A stretch of 64,000 nt of DNA, taken from Trinickia soli. Lineage in GTDB: Bacteria; Pseudomonadota; Gammaproteobacteria; Burkholderiales; Burkholderiaceae. The stretch covers positions 124,001 through 188,000 of the forward strand of contig NZ_PNYB01000008.1 in assembly GCF_002879855.1 (NCBI RefSeq), given 5' to 3'. The position numbers were made by a program, and so were the translations under genes. This document shows positions 1 to 8,227 of this stretch, one piece after another. The notes below the pieces were generated by a model that saw only the letters and a program-made list of their open reading frames with translations, was not told the DNA's origin and ran no database searches. The number at the start of each line of letters is the position of its first letter. Position 1 is the first letter of the stretch.

Positions 1-238
1 CGAACGATGCGAGGCAAATCGGCGCGATGGTGCGATAGTGAGCGAGGCCGGCCGCTTTCGCCAGCATCGGCGCTGCGGCGAATGCCTCGACCAGCAGCAC
101 GGGCGGCACGACCCGCCTGGGGTCGAACAGCATGCTCAGCAGCGGCGTCATGATCAACGATCCGCCAAAGCCGGTCATGCCGCGAATCACGCCGCCCGCA
201 ATCGAGACAAGCATCGTGATGACAAGCAGGTGCGTCAT
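1..238 (-). CDS. TauE/SafE-family anion exporter, N-terminal part
   Basis: This is the start of a leftward gene that runs off the left edge. The visible 79 residues begin MTHLLVITMLVSIAGGVIRG and continue with a GMTGFGGSLIMTPLL stretch. That is the glycine-rich first repeat of the TauE/SafE (sulfite exporter) membrane family, which exports sulfur-containing or organic anions across the inner membrane. It is the last gene of a leftward series that starts with a biotin-dependent carboxylase and an ABC importer. Its start overlaps the end zone of a small SDR remnant. The substrate cannot be told, and the C-terminal half lies outside the window. Confidence 0.8.
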   Translation of the reverse strand, partial: MTHLLVITMLVSIAGGVIRGMTGFGGSLIMTPLLSMLFDPRRVVPPVLLVEAFAAAPMLAKAAGLAHYRTIAPICLASF

Positions 239-241
239 CGC

Positions 242-367
242 TCAGTTCACCACAAACCTGCCATCCGCGGCGATCGATTGCCCCGGCTTGGCGATGTGCG
301 TGACGACGTCTCGCGCCGCACCTGCCAACACGGCCACTTTCCCTGTCAGACCCGTATCCATCGACAT
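242..367 (-). pseudogene. Short-chain dehydrogenase remnant with internal deletion
   Basis: A 41-codon reading frame joins the two ends of a short-chain dehydrogenase. The N-terminal part reads LTGKVAVLAGAARD, resembling the first strand and TGxxxGIG loop of SDRs. The C-terminal part reads GQSIAADGRFVVN, resembling the usual GQxIxxDGG tail. Roughly 200 residues of Rossmann core, including the YxxxK catalytic site, are missing. The frame is intact across the join, so this looks like a clean internal deletion. It sits between the ABC ATPase gene and the exporter gene on the same strand. No enzymatic function is expected. Confidence 0.6.
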
Positions 368-387
368 GCTCCGCGTGCATCCCGCAT

Positions 388-1170
388 TTAGTGTTCAACC
401 TCGAACTCGTCATGAATGAGATCACGCAGATGCATCTTCAACTCGATGAATCTCGGGTCCGCTTCGTTTCGCGGCCGTGGCAGATCCACTTCGATATTGG
501 CCTTCACTCTTCCCGGGCGGCGGGTCAGCACGATGATCCGATCCGACAGAATGATCGCCTCCTCGATGCTGTGGGTGACCAGGACCATCGTCTTTCTGTT
601 TTGTGCATCGCTTGTCGCGAGCAGTCGGCCCAGTTCCTCCTGCATGGAGGCACGATTCTGAGCGTCCAGCGCCGCAAAAGGCTCGTCCATCAGCAGTACG
701 TTCGGATCGACGGCAAGGGCGCGCGCGATCGAAACGCGTTGCTTCATTCCGCCGGAGAGCTGATGCGGATAGCGCTTGGCGAAGCCGCTCAGCCCCACCA
801 ACTCGAACTGACGGCGTATGATCTCGGGCCGCTCACTGACCGGCACTTTTTTCATCTCGAGGCCGAATGCGATGTTCTGTTCCACCGTCATCCATGGAAA
901 CAGCGCGTAATCCTGAAAGATGATGGTCCGCTCCCAAGTCGGCTTTCCGACCTTCCGTCCATCGACCGCGACCTCGCCGCGCGTCGGCGTTTCAAAGCCG
1001 GCCAGCATGTTCAACAGCGTGGTCTTGCCGCAGCCGCTGTGCCCAAGAATGGAACAGAACTCATGGTTGCGGACCTCGAAGCTGACGTTGTCCAGCGCGA
1101 GCACGGGCTCATCGCGCGCGTCGTGGCCCGGGTACACCTTGCTAACGTTGGTGATTCTGACTTCGCTCAT
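388..1170 (-). CDS. ABC transporter ATP-binding protein, nitrate/sulfonate/taurine type
   Basis: This is the cytoplasmic ATPase of an importer of the NitT/TauT class (260 aa). It shows Walker A GHSGCGKTT, the Q-loop FQDYALFPW, the signature LSGGMKQR, Walker B LLMDEPFAALD and the H-loop VTHS, all in order. Start: a GTG lies 12 bases upstream, but the ATG at 1170 has a well-spaced GGAG, so MSEVRITNV is taken as the N-terminus. It follows its permease and binding-protein genes directly. The substrate cannot be read from the ATPase; the carboxylase genes upstream suggest an organic acid. Confidence 0.93.
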   Translation of the reverse strand: MSEVRITNVSKVYPGHDARDEPVLALDNVSFEVRNHEFCSILGHSGCGKTTLLNMLAGFETPTRGEVAVDGRKVGKPTWERTIIFQDYALFPWMTVEQNIAFGLEMKKVPVSERPEIIRRQFELVGLSGFAKRYPHQLSGGMKQRVSIARALAVDPNVLLMDEPFAALDAQNRASMQEELGRLLATSDAQNRKTMVLVTHSIEEAIILSDRIIVLTRRPGRVKANIEVDLPRPRNEADPRFIELKMHLRDLIHDEFEVEH

Positions 1171-1206
1171 GCTTGTCTCCACGTCTCCATCGGGACCTCG
1201 CGAAAT

Positions 1207-2028
1207 TCATCGGCCGGCGCGCGACCACGGCAACAACTTGCGCATCGACAGTCGTATCGTGGTATCGATAAGGAGACCGACCAACCCGATCGTTGCCATG
1301 CCGACCAGGATGTAATCGGTCCTGAGCACGGTGCGCGCATCGTTGATCATGAAACCGAGGCCGGAGGTCGCTCCCACCAGTTCGGCTGCGACGAGCGCCA
1401 TCCAGCCGACACCCAGGCCAATGCGCACGCCCGTCATGATCTGCGGCAGCGCCGCTCGGAGCACCACGCGCCACAAGATCTTCCATTCGGGTGCGCCCAG
1501 ACACCGTGCGGCGCGGACCAGATTGGGCTCGATCCCTTTGACGCCAGTGATCGTGTTCAACAGGATCGGGAAGAAGATGCCGAGGAAGATGATGAACTCG
1601 TTCTGCGTGTTGCCGATGCCGAACCACAAAATAGACAGTGGAATCCAGGCAAGCGGTGGCACCGGACGCAGAATCTCGAGCACAGGATCGAGTTGTTCTT
1701 CCACAAGAGCCCACCAACTCATTGCAATGCCGATCGGAATCGCAATGCTCGCCCACACGAATGCCACCAGTTCGCGTTCGACGCTGTCCCGCAGGTTGCG
1801 CATGAGTTCACCCGAGCTGATCAGCTCCCGCGCCGCCGAGAACATCGCGGACGGAGGTGGCAGCAGCGTTCGTGTGACGTCGCCCAGGACGTAGGTGCTC
1901 ACGTACTGCCACAGGGCCAGCAGAACAACGAGAAGCGTGAGTCGCCTGAGTCTCCTCGCAATACGCGGCAGCACAGGAGGAGGCTTGCGAACTTCGATCT
2001 CCCCTGGCTTGGTTGTCGTCGATGTCAT
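1207..2028 (-). CDS. ABC transporter permease, nitrate/sulfonate/taurine type
   Basis: Integral membrane permease of the SsuC/TauC type (about 273 aa) with a basic cytoplasmic N-terminus and about six hydrophobic segments. The family's EAA-type loop is visible around the stretch AARCLGAPEWKIL, which contacts the ATPase. Two ATG codons lie six bases apart; the second, at 2028, has the better distance from GGAG and is preferred. The gene lies between the binding-protein and ATPase genes on the same strand with short gaps, so the three form one transport unit. Confidence 0.92.
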   Translation of the reverse strand: MTSTTTKPGEIEVRKPPPVLPRIARRLRRLTLLVVLLALWQYVSTYVLGDVTRTLLPPPSAMFSAARELISSGELMRNLRDSVERELVAFVWASIAIPIGIAMSWWALVEEQLDPVLEILRPVPPLAWIPLSILWFGIGNTQNEFIIFLGIFFPILLNTITGVKGIEPNLVRAARCLGAPEWKILWRVVLRAALPQIMTGVRIGLGVGWMALVAAELVGATSGLGFMINDARTVLRTDYILVGMATIGLVGLLIDTTIRLSMRKLLPWSRAGR

Positions 2029-2101
2029 CTCCATGTCTCCACCCTGTTGGACATCCTTAATGCTTTGCCGCAGATTTCACGGCACGGGACGCGCAGGGAC
2101 A

Positions 2102-3397
2102 TCATGGCGCGTACGTCTTTCCGCCAAACGTCCACGGCTTGGTCAGGTCGCCGCTCTCGGGAAACGGCTGCGGCTGCTTCAGGTCCTGCTCTGTCAGGTA
2201 CTGCGGGTACGGCGCCTTATCGGGCTTGCCTGACCAGTTGGCCGGAATGAACGGCGGCTGCTTCGGAACGGCCCAGCCGAGCTTCTGGAAGGTCTTCGTC
2301 ATGAAGCTCGGGTCCACCGCCGAGGCGAAGTCGTTCGCGCTCAGCTGTCTTTCGATTCGCTTGTGGTCGTACAGCCACTTGAAAATCTGTTGGTTCGCGG
2401 CGCCCCAGAACTGCGCGTGGGGGTAGATGTACGTCGGCTTGTAGAGGTTGTTGTAGGCGTTGACCTGCTGCAGCAACAGGCCCTTCGAATAATTCTTCAG
2501 GTTCGGATCCTCCGACATCAATTGCGCGGCCTTCTCAGGGTACCGGCGGATCCATAACGTCGCCTCCGCGAATGCATCGGACAGCGCCTGAACGACATCG
2601 GGCGCATGTTGAACGAGTTCCGCGCGGACATAGAACTGGCCTTCGTACATGTTGTACGGGAAGATCGAATCCACGATCCGGCCGCTCTTTCGCTCATCCA
2701 CGATCATGCTCGCGGTCGGGTCCCAGGCTGCCACCGCGTCCAGCCCCTTCGGCATGCTCATCTGGTCGCCTGGCGACATGTTTTTGAGGATGATGTCCTT
2801 GCCGATTTGGACGTTGTTCATCGCGGCCGCCATCTGTATGTAGAACTCGGCGGACGAGCCCGTCACGAGTCCGATTGCCGCCGGCGGATTGCTGCCCTTG
2901 AAATCCTTCATGCTCTTGATGTGCGAGTCTGAAGGCACGATCAGCGCGTGCAGCAGGTTCGGGCTCTCGATTGCGATCGCCTTCACCGGCACGCGTTTGT
3001 CCAGCAGCGAAGTGAACGGGAAGTTGCCGCCGCTCGCTGCCTGGAAACGGCCGGACACGATCACCTCGTTGATCGCAGGGCCGGACGCGAATGCCTGGAA
3101 TTTCGTTTCCAGCCCGCGCGCCTTGAGCAGCCCCTGACGATCCATCACGATGTTGACGGTGTTCTGCCCGGACCAAGGCGCCTGAAAAGCGACCTTGAGC
3201 GGCCACCACCCCTGACTCTTGAGCCACTTTACGGAGTTGGGCGAGATTTGCTCATAAGGCAGCGGCCAGCCCCAATCGGAAAATTTGGTCTGGGCCTGCG
3301 CGAAACAGACAGACGGAGCAGCCACCACCGCCAGCCACCCGATGATCCACCATAGCCACGAAAAACGTGCTCGAACCGGAATCCGTACGTGCTCCAT
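2102..3397 (-). CDS. ABC transporter substrate-binding protein, NMT1/TauA-like
   Basis: Periplasmic binding protein of the NitT/TauT class (431 aa), longer than the usual 320-350. The N-terminus MEHVRIPVRARF is followed by a hydrophobic core (FSWLWWIIGWLAVVAAPSV) and a CFAQA cleavage region, a normal secretion signal. The mature part has the family's pattern of testing a ligand cleft (GSSAEFYIQMAAA, AWDPTASMIV). Start: ATG at 3397 directly behind AAGGAGG. It lies 89 bases after the carboxyltransferase gene, so uptake and carboxylation are probably co-transcribed. The ligand is unknown. Confidence 0.9.
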   Translation of the reverse strand: MEHVRIPVRARFSWLWWIIGWLAVVAAPSVCFAQAQTKFSDWGWPLPYEQISPNSVKWLKSQGWWPLKVAFQAPWSGQNTVNIVMDRQGLLKARGLETKFQAFASGPAINEVIVSGRFQAASGGNFPFTSLLDKRVPVKAIAIESPNLLHALIVPSDSHIKSMKDFKGSNPPAAIGLVTGSSAEFYIQMAAAMNNVQIGKDIILKNMSPGDQMSMPKGLDAVAAWDPTASMIVDERKSGRIVDSIFPYNMYEGQFYVRAELVQHAPDVVQALSDAFAEATLWIRRYPEKAAQLMSEDPNLKNYSKGLLLQQVNAYNNLYKPTYIYPHAQFWGAANQQIFKWLYDHKRIERQLSANDFASAVDPSFMTKTFQKLGWAVPKQPPFIPANWSGKPDKAPYPQYLTEQDLKQPQPFPESGDLTKPWTFGGKTYAP

Positions 3398-3486
3398 CAC
3401 TGCCTCCTTGGTTGACAACCCCGCCGATGTGTCTGGCGACGCGCGTCGCGTGTATGTCCCAGCTTGTCTTGTCGTTGCACGGCCCC

Positions 3487-4965
3487 TCACGTCGATACCG
3501 TCAACTCGGCCCCCGCAAAGCGAATGCGCGCATAGTCCATATCCTTGCGGGCGCCCAGATAGCGGATCAGCTCGTGGAGTGGCGACGCCTTGTAGGCGTA
3601 TTTCGGTGCGGGTTTGCTCAATGGCTGCAATAGCGCCTTGTCATAGAAGGCGTTAAGGAGGACATCTTCGTCGCTCGCCGATGCGCCGAGCTCCGCGCGC
3701 AACCGGGGCACCCATGCATCGACATGATCGCCGGGCCGCTGGGTCGTCATGTCCGACGGCTTGATGTTGGCGCGCTCGAGAAACGCAGCCGATGGTTCCG
3801 CGGCCAGCCTGCCGTAGTAGCCCATTGCGTACTTGCGCACTTCATCCGGGATCGTTTTGTACCGTTCGCCCTGCACCACGTTCAGCACCGCTTGCGTGAT
3901 GATGTATTGGGCAAAAGGACTCACGAGAATCGGATAACCGAGATCCTGGCGCACCTGCGAGGCCTCTTCCAGAATTTCGGGCAAGCGCGCCTCCATGCCC
4001 ATGGTCTGCAGTTGCGACTTCAGGTTCGAAATCATGCCTCCTGGCACCTGGTGCTCATACAAGGCCGGGTCATAAGCGGCGACCTTGCCTCGCGGCTTTC
4101 CTTCGCGCTCGGCAAGCCAGTTGAAGTAATCCGACATTTCCTGCAACGCGGTCTGGTCGATGCCGGTATCGACGCCGATCAAGCGCGCCCGCGCATCGAT
4201 CTCTTCGGCCGCCGGCAGGGATGCACCGTTGGCGAGCGGCTCGACCGCGGTGTCGCCGTAGCGAAAGCCGCTTTGCATGGCGATCTGATAGACCTCCGGG
4301 GACAAGCCGGACTGGCAATGCGAATGCAATCGGAGCGGAATGTCGCCGACTGTCGCGGCCACCGCGGGAAACAGCGTCCTGGCCCGCTCGGGGGTGAGGA
4401 GTCCCGTTGGGTCCTTGATCGAGATAAAGTCGGCGTTGAGCGCGACGAGTTCTTTCGCGCGCGCCATGTAGTACTCGTCCGTATGCACCGGGCTCAGCGT
4501 GTAGGTCATCATTGCATTGACCTGCATGCCCGCGTCGTGCGCGGATATCACCGAGCATTCGATGTTGCGGTTGTCGTTGAGTGCGTCGTAGACCGTCAGC
4601 ACCTTCAGCCCACGCTGCGCGAGCACTTGCGAATTCAGCACGACGATGTCGTCAGGAAAGAGTTCGAACGTGTACAGGCTCTGCCCGCGAGTCAGTCCAT
4701 CGCACGGCGTCGACAAGCGACTGCACAGCAATCCGACGCGTTCGAATGGGTTTTCCTGCAAGTAGCGCACGCAGACATCGAACACGGCACCGCCGAGAAT
4801 GTTGACATAGGCATATCCGACGCGATCCAAGGTTGCGAGGATCGGCGTCATCATCGCCGTCGTCATGCGCGTCGACCACAGACACTGATGGCCGTCGCGC
4901 AAGGTGACGTCGACCAGACCGAACGCGGCGCCGCCAGACGACTGAACTCCTGTTGCCTGCATCAT
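3487..4965 (-). CDS. Carboxyltransferase subunit of a biotin-dependent carboxylase (PycB/OadA-like, HMGL domain)
   Basis: This 492-residue protein has the HMGL-type TIM barrel of pyruvate carboxylase subunit B and the oxaloacetate decarboxylase alpha chain. The N-terminus carries VTLRDGHQCLWSTRM (metal-binding DxxxRDxxQ-like motif). It also has SIKDPTGLLTP and HSHCQSGLSP, where the metal-binding His-x-His sits. It ends without a biotin-carrier domain; that role falls to the separate carrier gene at 6384. The start overlaps the stop of the biotin carboxylase gene (ATGA), indicating coupled translation. By family the acceptor is a 2-oxo acid, but a different small substrate supplied by the linked ABC importer is possible. 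Confidence 0.88.
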   Translation of the reverse strand: MMQATGVQSSGGAAFGLVDVTLRDGHQCLWSTRMTTAMMTPILATLDRVGYAYVNILGGAVFDVCVRYLQENPFERVGLLCSRLSTPCDGLTRGQSLYTFELFPDDIVVLNSQVLAQRGLKVLTVYDALNDNRNIECSVISAHDAGMQVNAMMTYTLSPVHTDEYYMARAKELVALNADFISIKDPTGLLTPERARTLFPAVAATVGDIPLRLHSHCQSGLSPEVYQIAMQSGFRYGDTAVEPLANGASLPAAEEIDARARLIGVDTGIDQTALQEMSDYFNWLAEREGKPRGKVAAYDPALYEHQVPGGMISNLKSQLQTMGMEARLPEILEEASQVRQDLGYPILVSPFAQYIITQAVLNVVQGERYKTIPDEVRKYAMGYYGRLAAEPSAAFLERANIKPSDMTTQRPGDHVDAWVPRLRAELGASASDEDVLLNAFYDKALLQPLSKPAPKYAYKASPLHELIRYLGARKDMDYARIRFAGAELTVST

Positions 4966-6329
4966 TTTGCCTCCAGTAAAACATCTTCGACGAATTTGGT
5001 ATGCACGTCGCCGCGCCGGAATTGCGCGTTGCGCAGCAAGGCCAGGTGGAACGGCAGCGTGGTCTTCACGCCATCAATGCGCATTTCTGAAATGGCGCGA
5101 TGCATCCGCGCCAGCGCCTCTTCCCGGTTGTGCCCCCAGGCGATGACTTTCGCGAGCAGGGAGTCGTAATACGGTGGGATCCGATAGCCGGTGTACACGT
5201 GTGAATCGATGCGGATTCCGGGTCCCCCCGGCGCATGAAAATTCTGGATCGTCCCGGGGCACGGGGCAAAGCCGTTGTCGGGATCTTCAGCGTTGATGCG
5301 GCACTCGATGGCATGCCCCGACAGATGAATATCCGACTGCGCGAGCGTAAGCGGCGTGCCCTGCGCGATGCGGATTTGCTCCTTGACGATGTCGATGCCG
5401 GTGACGAGTTCGCTGACCGGATGCTCGACCTGCACGCGCGTATTCATTTCCATGAAGTAAAAGCGTCCCGTGCTGCCATCGAGAATGCATTCGATGGTTC
5501 CGGCGCTCTTGTATCCCACGTGCTTGCACAGCCGCACTGCCGCTTCACCAATCTGCGTACGCACGGTGTCGTCCAGCACGGCAGACGGACTTTCCTCGAG
5601 CAATTTCTGATTGCGCCGCTGAATCGAGCAATCGCGCTCGCCCAGATGAAGGACGTTCTCTCCATCCGATAACACCTGGATCTCGATGTGCCGTATGGCC
5701 CTGAGGTATTTCTCGATGTAGATGGAATCGTCGTTGAACGCCGCCTTTGCCTCGCGCGCAGCATCCGTGTATTGCGTCGCGATGTCGTTCTCGGACCACA
5801 CGATTCGCATGCCTCGCCCGCCACCGCCCGCGGCTGCCTTGAGGATCACCGGATAGCCCAGTTCCGCCGCCACTGCCCTCGCTTGAGCGACGCCATCGAG
5901 CTTCCCGGCCGATCCCGGCGTGGTGGGCACCCCCGCCTCCTCGGCCATACGCCGGGCCATGGCCTTGTCGCCCATCAACGAGATGACGCGGGCGGACGGT
6001 CCGATAAAGGTCACACCTTCTCGCTCACACAGCCCGGCGAAGTGTGCGTTCTCGGACAGAAACCCATACCCGGGATGAATCGCATCGGCCTGATGGATCA
6101 GTGCAGCCGAGACGATGAATTCGGCGTTGAGATAGCTTTGGCTGGATCGTGGCGGCCCGATGCACACGGCCCGGTCCGCAAGCCGCACGGCGAGAGAATC
6201 GCGATCGGCGTCCGAATAGACCTGCACGGTCTCTACTCCGAGTTCGCGGCACGCACGGATGATGCGCACGGCGATCTCCCCGCGATTTGCCACCAGGATG
6301 CGTTTGAAAGGTTGAGCTGTCGTCGTCAC
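4962..6329 (-). CDS. Biotin carboxylase subunit (AccC family)
   Basis: ATP-grasp biotin carboxylase (455 aa, the normal family length). It carboxylates biotin on the carrier protein using bicarbonate and ATP. Visible motifs are the N-terminal FKRILVANRGEIAVRII, the glycine-rich ATP loop KAAAGGGGRGMRIV, the EKYL region and the active-site segment MEMNTRVQVEHPVSE. It lies 54 bases downstream of the carrier gene and overlaps the carboxyltransferase gene by four bases. This is probably a dedicated second copy and not the housekeeping accC, because it is not paired with fatty-acid accB and travels with a PycB-like partner. Confidence 0.93.
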   Translation of the reverse strand: MTTTAQPFKRILVANRGEIAVRIIRACRELGVETVQVYSDADRDSLAVRLADRAVCIGPPRSSQSYLNAEFIVSAALIHQADAIHPGYGFLSENAHFAGLCEREGVTFIGPSARVISLMGDKAMARRMAEEAGVPTTPGSAGKLDGVAQARAVAAELGYPVILKAAAGGGGRGMRIVWSENDIATQYTDAAREAKAAFNDDSIYIEKYLRAIRHIEIQVLSDGENVLHLGERDCSIQRRNQKLLEESPSAVLDDTVRTQIGEAAVRLCKHVGYKSAGTIECILDGSTGRFYFMEMNTRVQVEHPVSELVTGIDIVKEQIRIAQGTPLTLAQSDIHLSGHAIECRINAEDPDNGFAPCPGTIQNFHAPGGPGIRIDSHVYTGYRIPPYYDSLLAKVIAWGHNREEALARMHRAISEMRIDGVKTTLPFHLALLRNAQFRRGDVHTKFVEDVLLEAK

Positions 6330-6383
6330 GCTTCTATCCGGTTTGGCGGTAAAGATGCAATCAACTTATCGGACCGGTTGGCG

Positions 6384-6989
6384 CTACGCCGGGTCTAAGA
6401 CCATCAACACTTGTCCGTACTCCACAGGATCTCCGTCGTCGACGAGGATGTGCGTGACGGTGCCCTTCTGACCCGCAGGGATCGAATTCATCAGCTTCAT
6501 CACTTCGATGATGCACACGGTCGTGTCGGCATCGACCACCTGTCCGTGTTCAACAAAGGGGTGCCCGCCCGGTTCCGCTGCGCGGTAGAACGAGCCGACC
6601 ATGGGCGACTTGATCAAGACCGCACCCGGCGGATACGCGAGCGGGGCGGCATGAGCGCCGGCCGCCGGCGCGCTTGCCGCAGGCACAGCCGATTCCACGA
6701 CGATTTCGCCACCGCCCACGTGTCCGTGACGCTGGTGCGGCACGTCATCGCGCTTGACCGTCTCAACCGAAGCCGCCGGCGGTGCCGGGGGAGGCGTCAT
6801 CGGTAGTCGCGGCTGCGCCGACGGAGACGGCGTCCGGGGCGCCGCTGCGTCCGCGTCGTCCCCGGCGTGTCGTGTGAGGTCGACCTCGAGATCGCCCATC
6901 TTCAGATGAAACTCCCTGAAGTCGGAGGACGACTTGATCAGTTCGACGAGTTCCAGCAGATCTCGATATGTCATGCGTTCGTTGCTCAC
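6384..6989 (-). CDS. Biotin carboxyl carrier protein (AccB-like)
   Basis: Carrier protein of 201 aa. Residues 1-45 form a helical AccB-type N-terminal region. A long Pro/Ala-rich linker follows, and the last 80 residues are a biotinyl domain with the lysine in CIIEVMKLMN. The usual motif is EAMKM; here the alanine is valine, a variant that also occurs in working carriers. The start is taken as GTG 6989 because AAGGA lies at the right distance, while the ATG at 6974 has none. It is the first gene of the leftward carboxylase-importer operon. Confidence 0.88.
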   Translation of the reverse strand: MSNERMTYRDLLELVELIKSSSDFREFHLKMGDLEVDLTRHAGDDADAAAPRTPSPSAQPRLPMTPPPAPPAASVETVKRDDVPHQRHGHVGGGEIVVESAVPAASAPAAGAHAAPLAYPPGAVLIKSPMVGSFYRAAEPGGHPFVEHGQVVDADTTVCIIEVMKLMNSIPAGQKGTVTHILVDDGDPVEYGQVLMVLDPA

Positions 6990-7056
6990 GGAGTCCTTCT
7001 CCTGGGTTGAGTTCTGCTCGCACGCCTCGGCGTCGTTCGACCGAGTCCGCCCGCCT

Positions 7057-7136
7057 GCATTTCATCCAATGAAATCATTTGTTCCTGTTGATGAAATCAT
7101 TGCATATGAAACCGGCGAGAGCAATAATGAAATGCA
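7057..7136. promoter_or_regulatory. Repeated ATGAAATCATT boxes between divergent operons (probable operator)
   Basis: The 182-base gap between the carboxylase operon and the DUF849 gene is AT-rich compared with its surroundings. It holds two exact copies of ATGAAATCATT, at 7069-7079 and 7091-7101, with starts 22 bases apart (two helical turns). The first copy also pairs with ATTTCAT at 7059-7065 to give ATTTCAT-N3-ATGAAAT. A related AATGAAATGC occurs at 7126-7135. Symmetric sites with TTTCA/TGAAA half-sites fit IclR-family binding, and an IclR gene lies just downstream at 8228-9124. Binding is inferred. Confidence 0.55.
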
Positions 7137-7171
7137 CGATTTCACTGAACGAGAAGCTAAGGAGATTCCCT

Positions 7172-8005
7172 ATGTCGAAGCCGGTCATCATCACGGTCGC
7201 CATTACCGGAGCGCTGCCGCGCAAGAAGGACAATCCGGCCGTGCCCATCACACCGTCTGAGCAGATCGAATCCACACACGAGGCCTTTGAGGCAGGCGCC
7301 TCGATCGTGCATGTCCACGTGCGTAATCCGGACGAATCGCCCGGCTCCGATCCGCAGCTTTATGGGCAGGTGCAAGAAGGCATTCGCAAGCACTGCCCGG
7401 GCATGATCGTGCAGTTCTCTACAGGCGGCCGCGGTCGTGACCCGGTCGCCCGTGGCGCGATGTTGTATCTGAGACCGGACATGGCTTCGCTGGCGACGGG
7501 TTCGGTCAACTTCCCCACGGGCATCTATGAGAATCCGCCCGACTTCGTCGAGGGGCTGGCCAGGACAATGCTCGAGAACGACATCAAACCTGAAATCGAG
7601 GTGTTCGACCTTGCGATGCTGTATAGCGCCGCCAAGCTGGTCAAATTGGGACTGCTCAGCGCACGCCCCCACATACAGTTCGTCATGGGGGTGCCGAACG
7701 CCATGCCTGCACGGCGCTCCATCTTCGATTTCCTGCGTGCTGAACTCAGCGACATCCTGCCGGAGGCGACCTGGGTCGCTGCGGGGATAGGGCGGCACCA
7801 GTGGGAGGTGAACCAGTGGTGCCTGGCCGAGGGCGGTCATTGCAGAACCGGCCTGGAAGACAATCTTCGCTTCGATGAAACGCGCCTTGCCACAAGCAAC
7901 GCGGATCTGGTCAAAAAGATCGTCGACTCGTGCCCGCTGTTTGACAGAAGACCTGCGACGCCGACCGAAGCGCGAGCGATGCTCGGCCTGCGCGCGGCTG
8001 CCTGA
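7172..8005 (+). CDS. Beta-keto acid cleavage enzyme (BKACE, DUF849)
   Basis: 277-residue TIM-barrel enzyme of the Kce family, which uses acetyl-CoA to cleave a beta-keto acid into acetoacetate and a new CoA ester. The zinc ligands show as HVHVRN near residue 45, and FSTGGRG and GLEDNLRF match the family's substrate and metal motifs. Start: ATG 7172 lies behind AAGGAG (7159-7164); upstream ATG codons lack such a site. It diverges from the biotin carboxylase operon and precedes an IclR regulator. A plausible role is cleaving the keto acid that the neighbouring carboxylase and importer supply, but the substrate is unknown. Confidence 0.9.
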   Translation: MSKPVIITVAITGALPRKKDNPAVPITPSEQIESTHEAFEAGASIVHVHVRNPDESPGSDPQLYGQVQEGIRKHCPGMIVQFSTGGRGRDPVARGAMLYLRPDMASLATGSVNFPTGIYENPPDFVEGLARTMLENDIKPEIEVFDLAMLYSAAKLVKLGLLSARPHIQFVMGVPNAMPARRSIFDFLRAELSDILPEATWVAAGIGRHQWEVNQWCLAEGGHCRTGLEDNLRFDETRLATSNADLVKKIVDSCPLFDRRPATPTEARAMLGLRAAA

Positions 8006-8227
8006 TTTCGCGAGGACCGCAAACCATCACCCGGATATCTGACCGGACTTTTGCAGCAAGGTTTTACGACCCGCTACTCTCAGGATCGTTTGGATACGCT
8101 CGCTCGCGTGCGGGCGGCGCAGTGATGGTCTGCTGCTGCGGCATCGTCGGCGACCATACTGGCGAGTTGACAAAGGAGGCCGGCTCCGCGCCGGTGACGG
8201 CGTCTGCCACAGGGAGCACAACAGACC

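Noticed and set aside
391-2250. Plus-strand open frame of about 619 codons opposite the ABC ATPase and permease genes
   Set aside because: It covers several real leftward genes and their gaps in antisense, and the product has no recognisable family.
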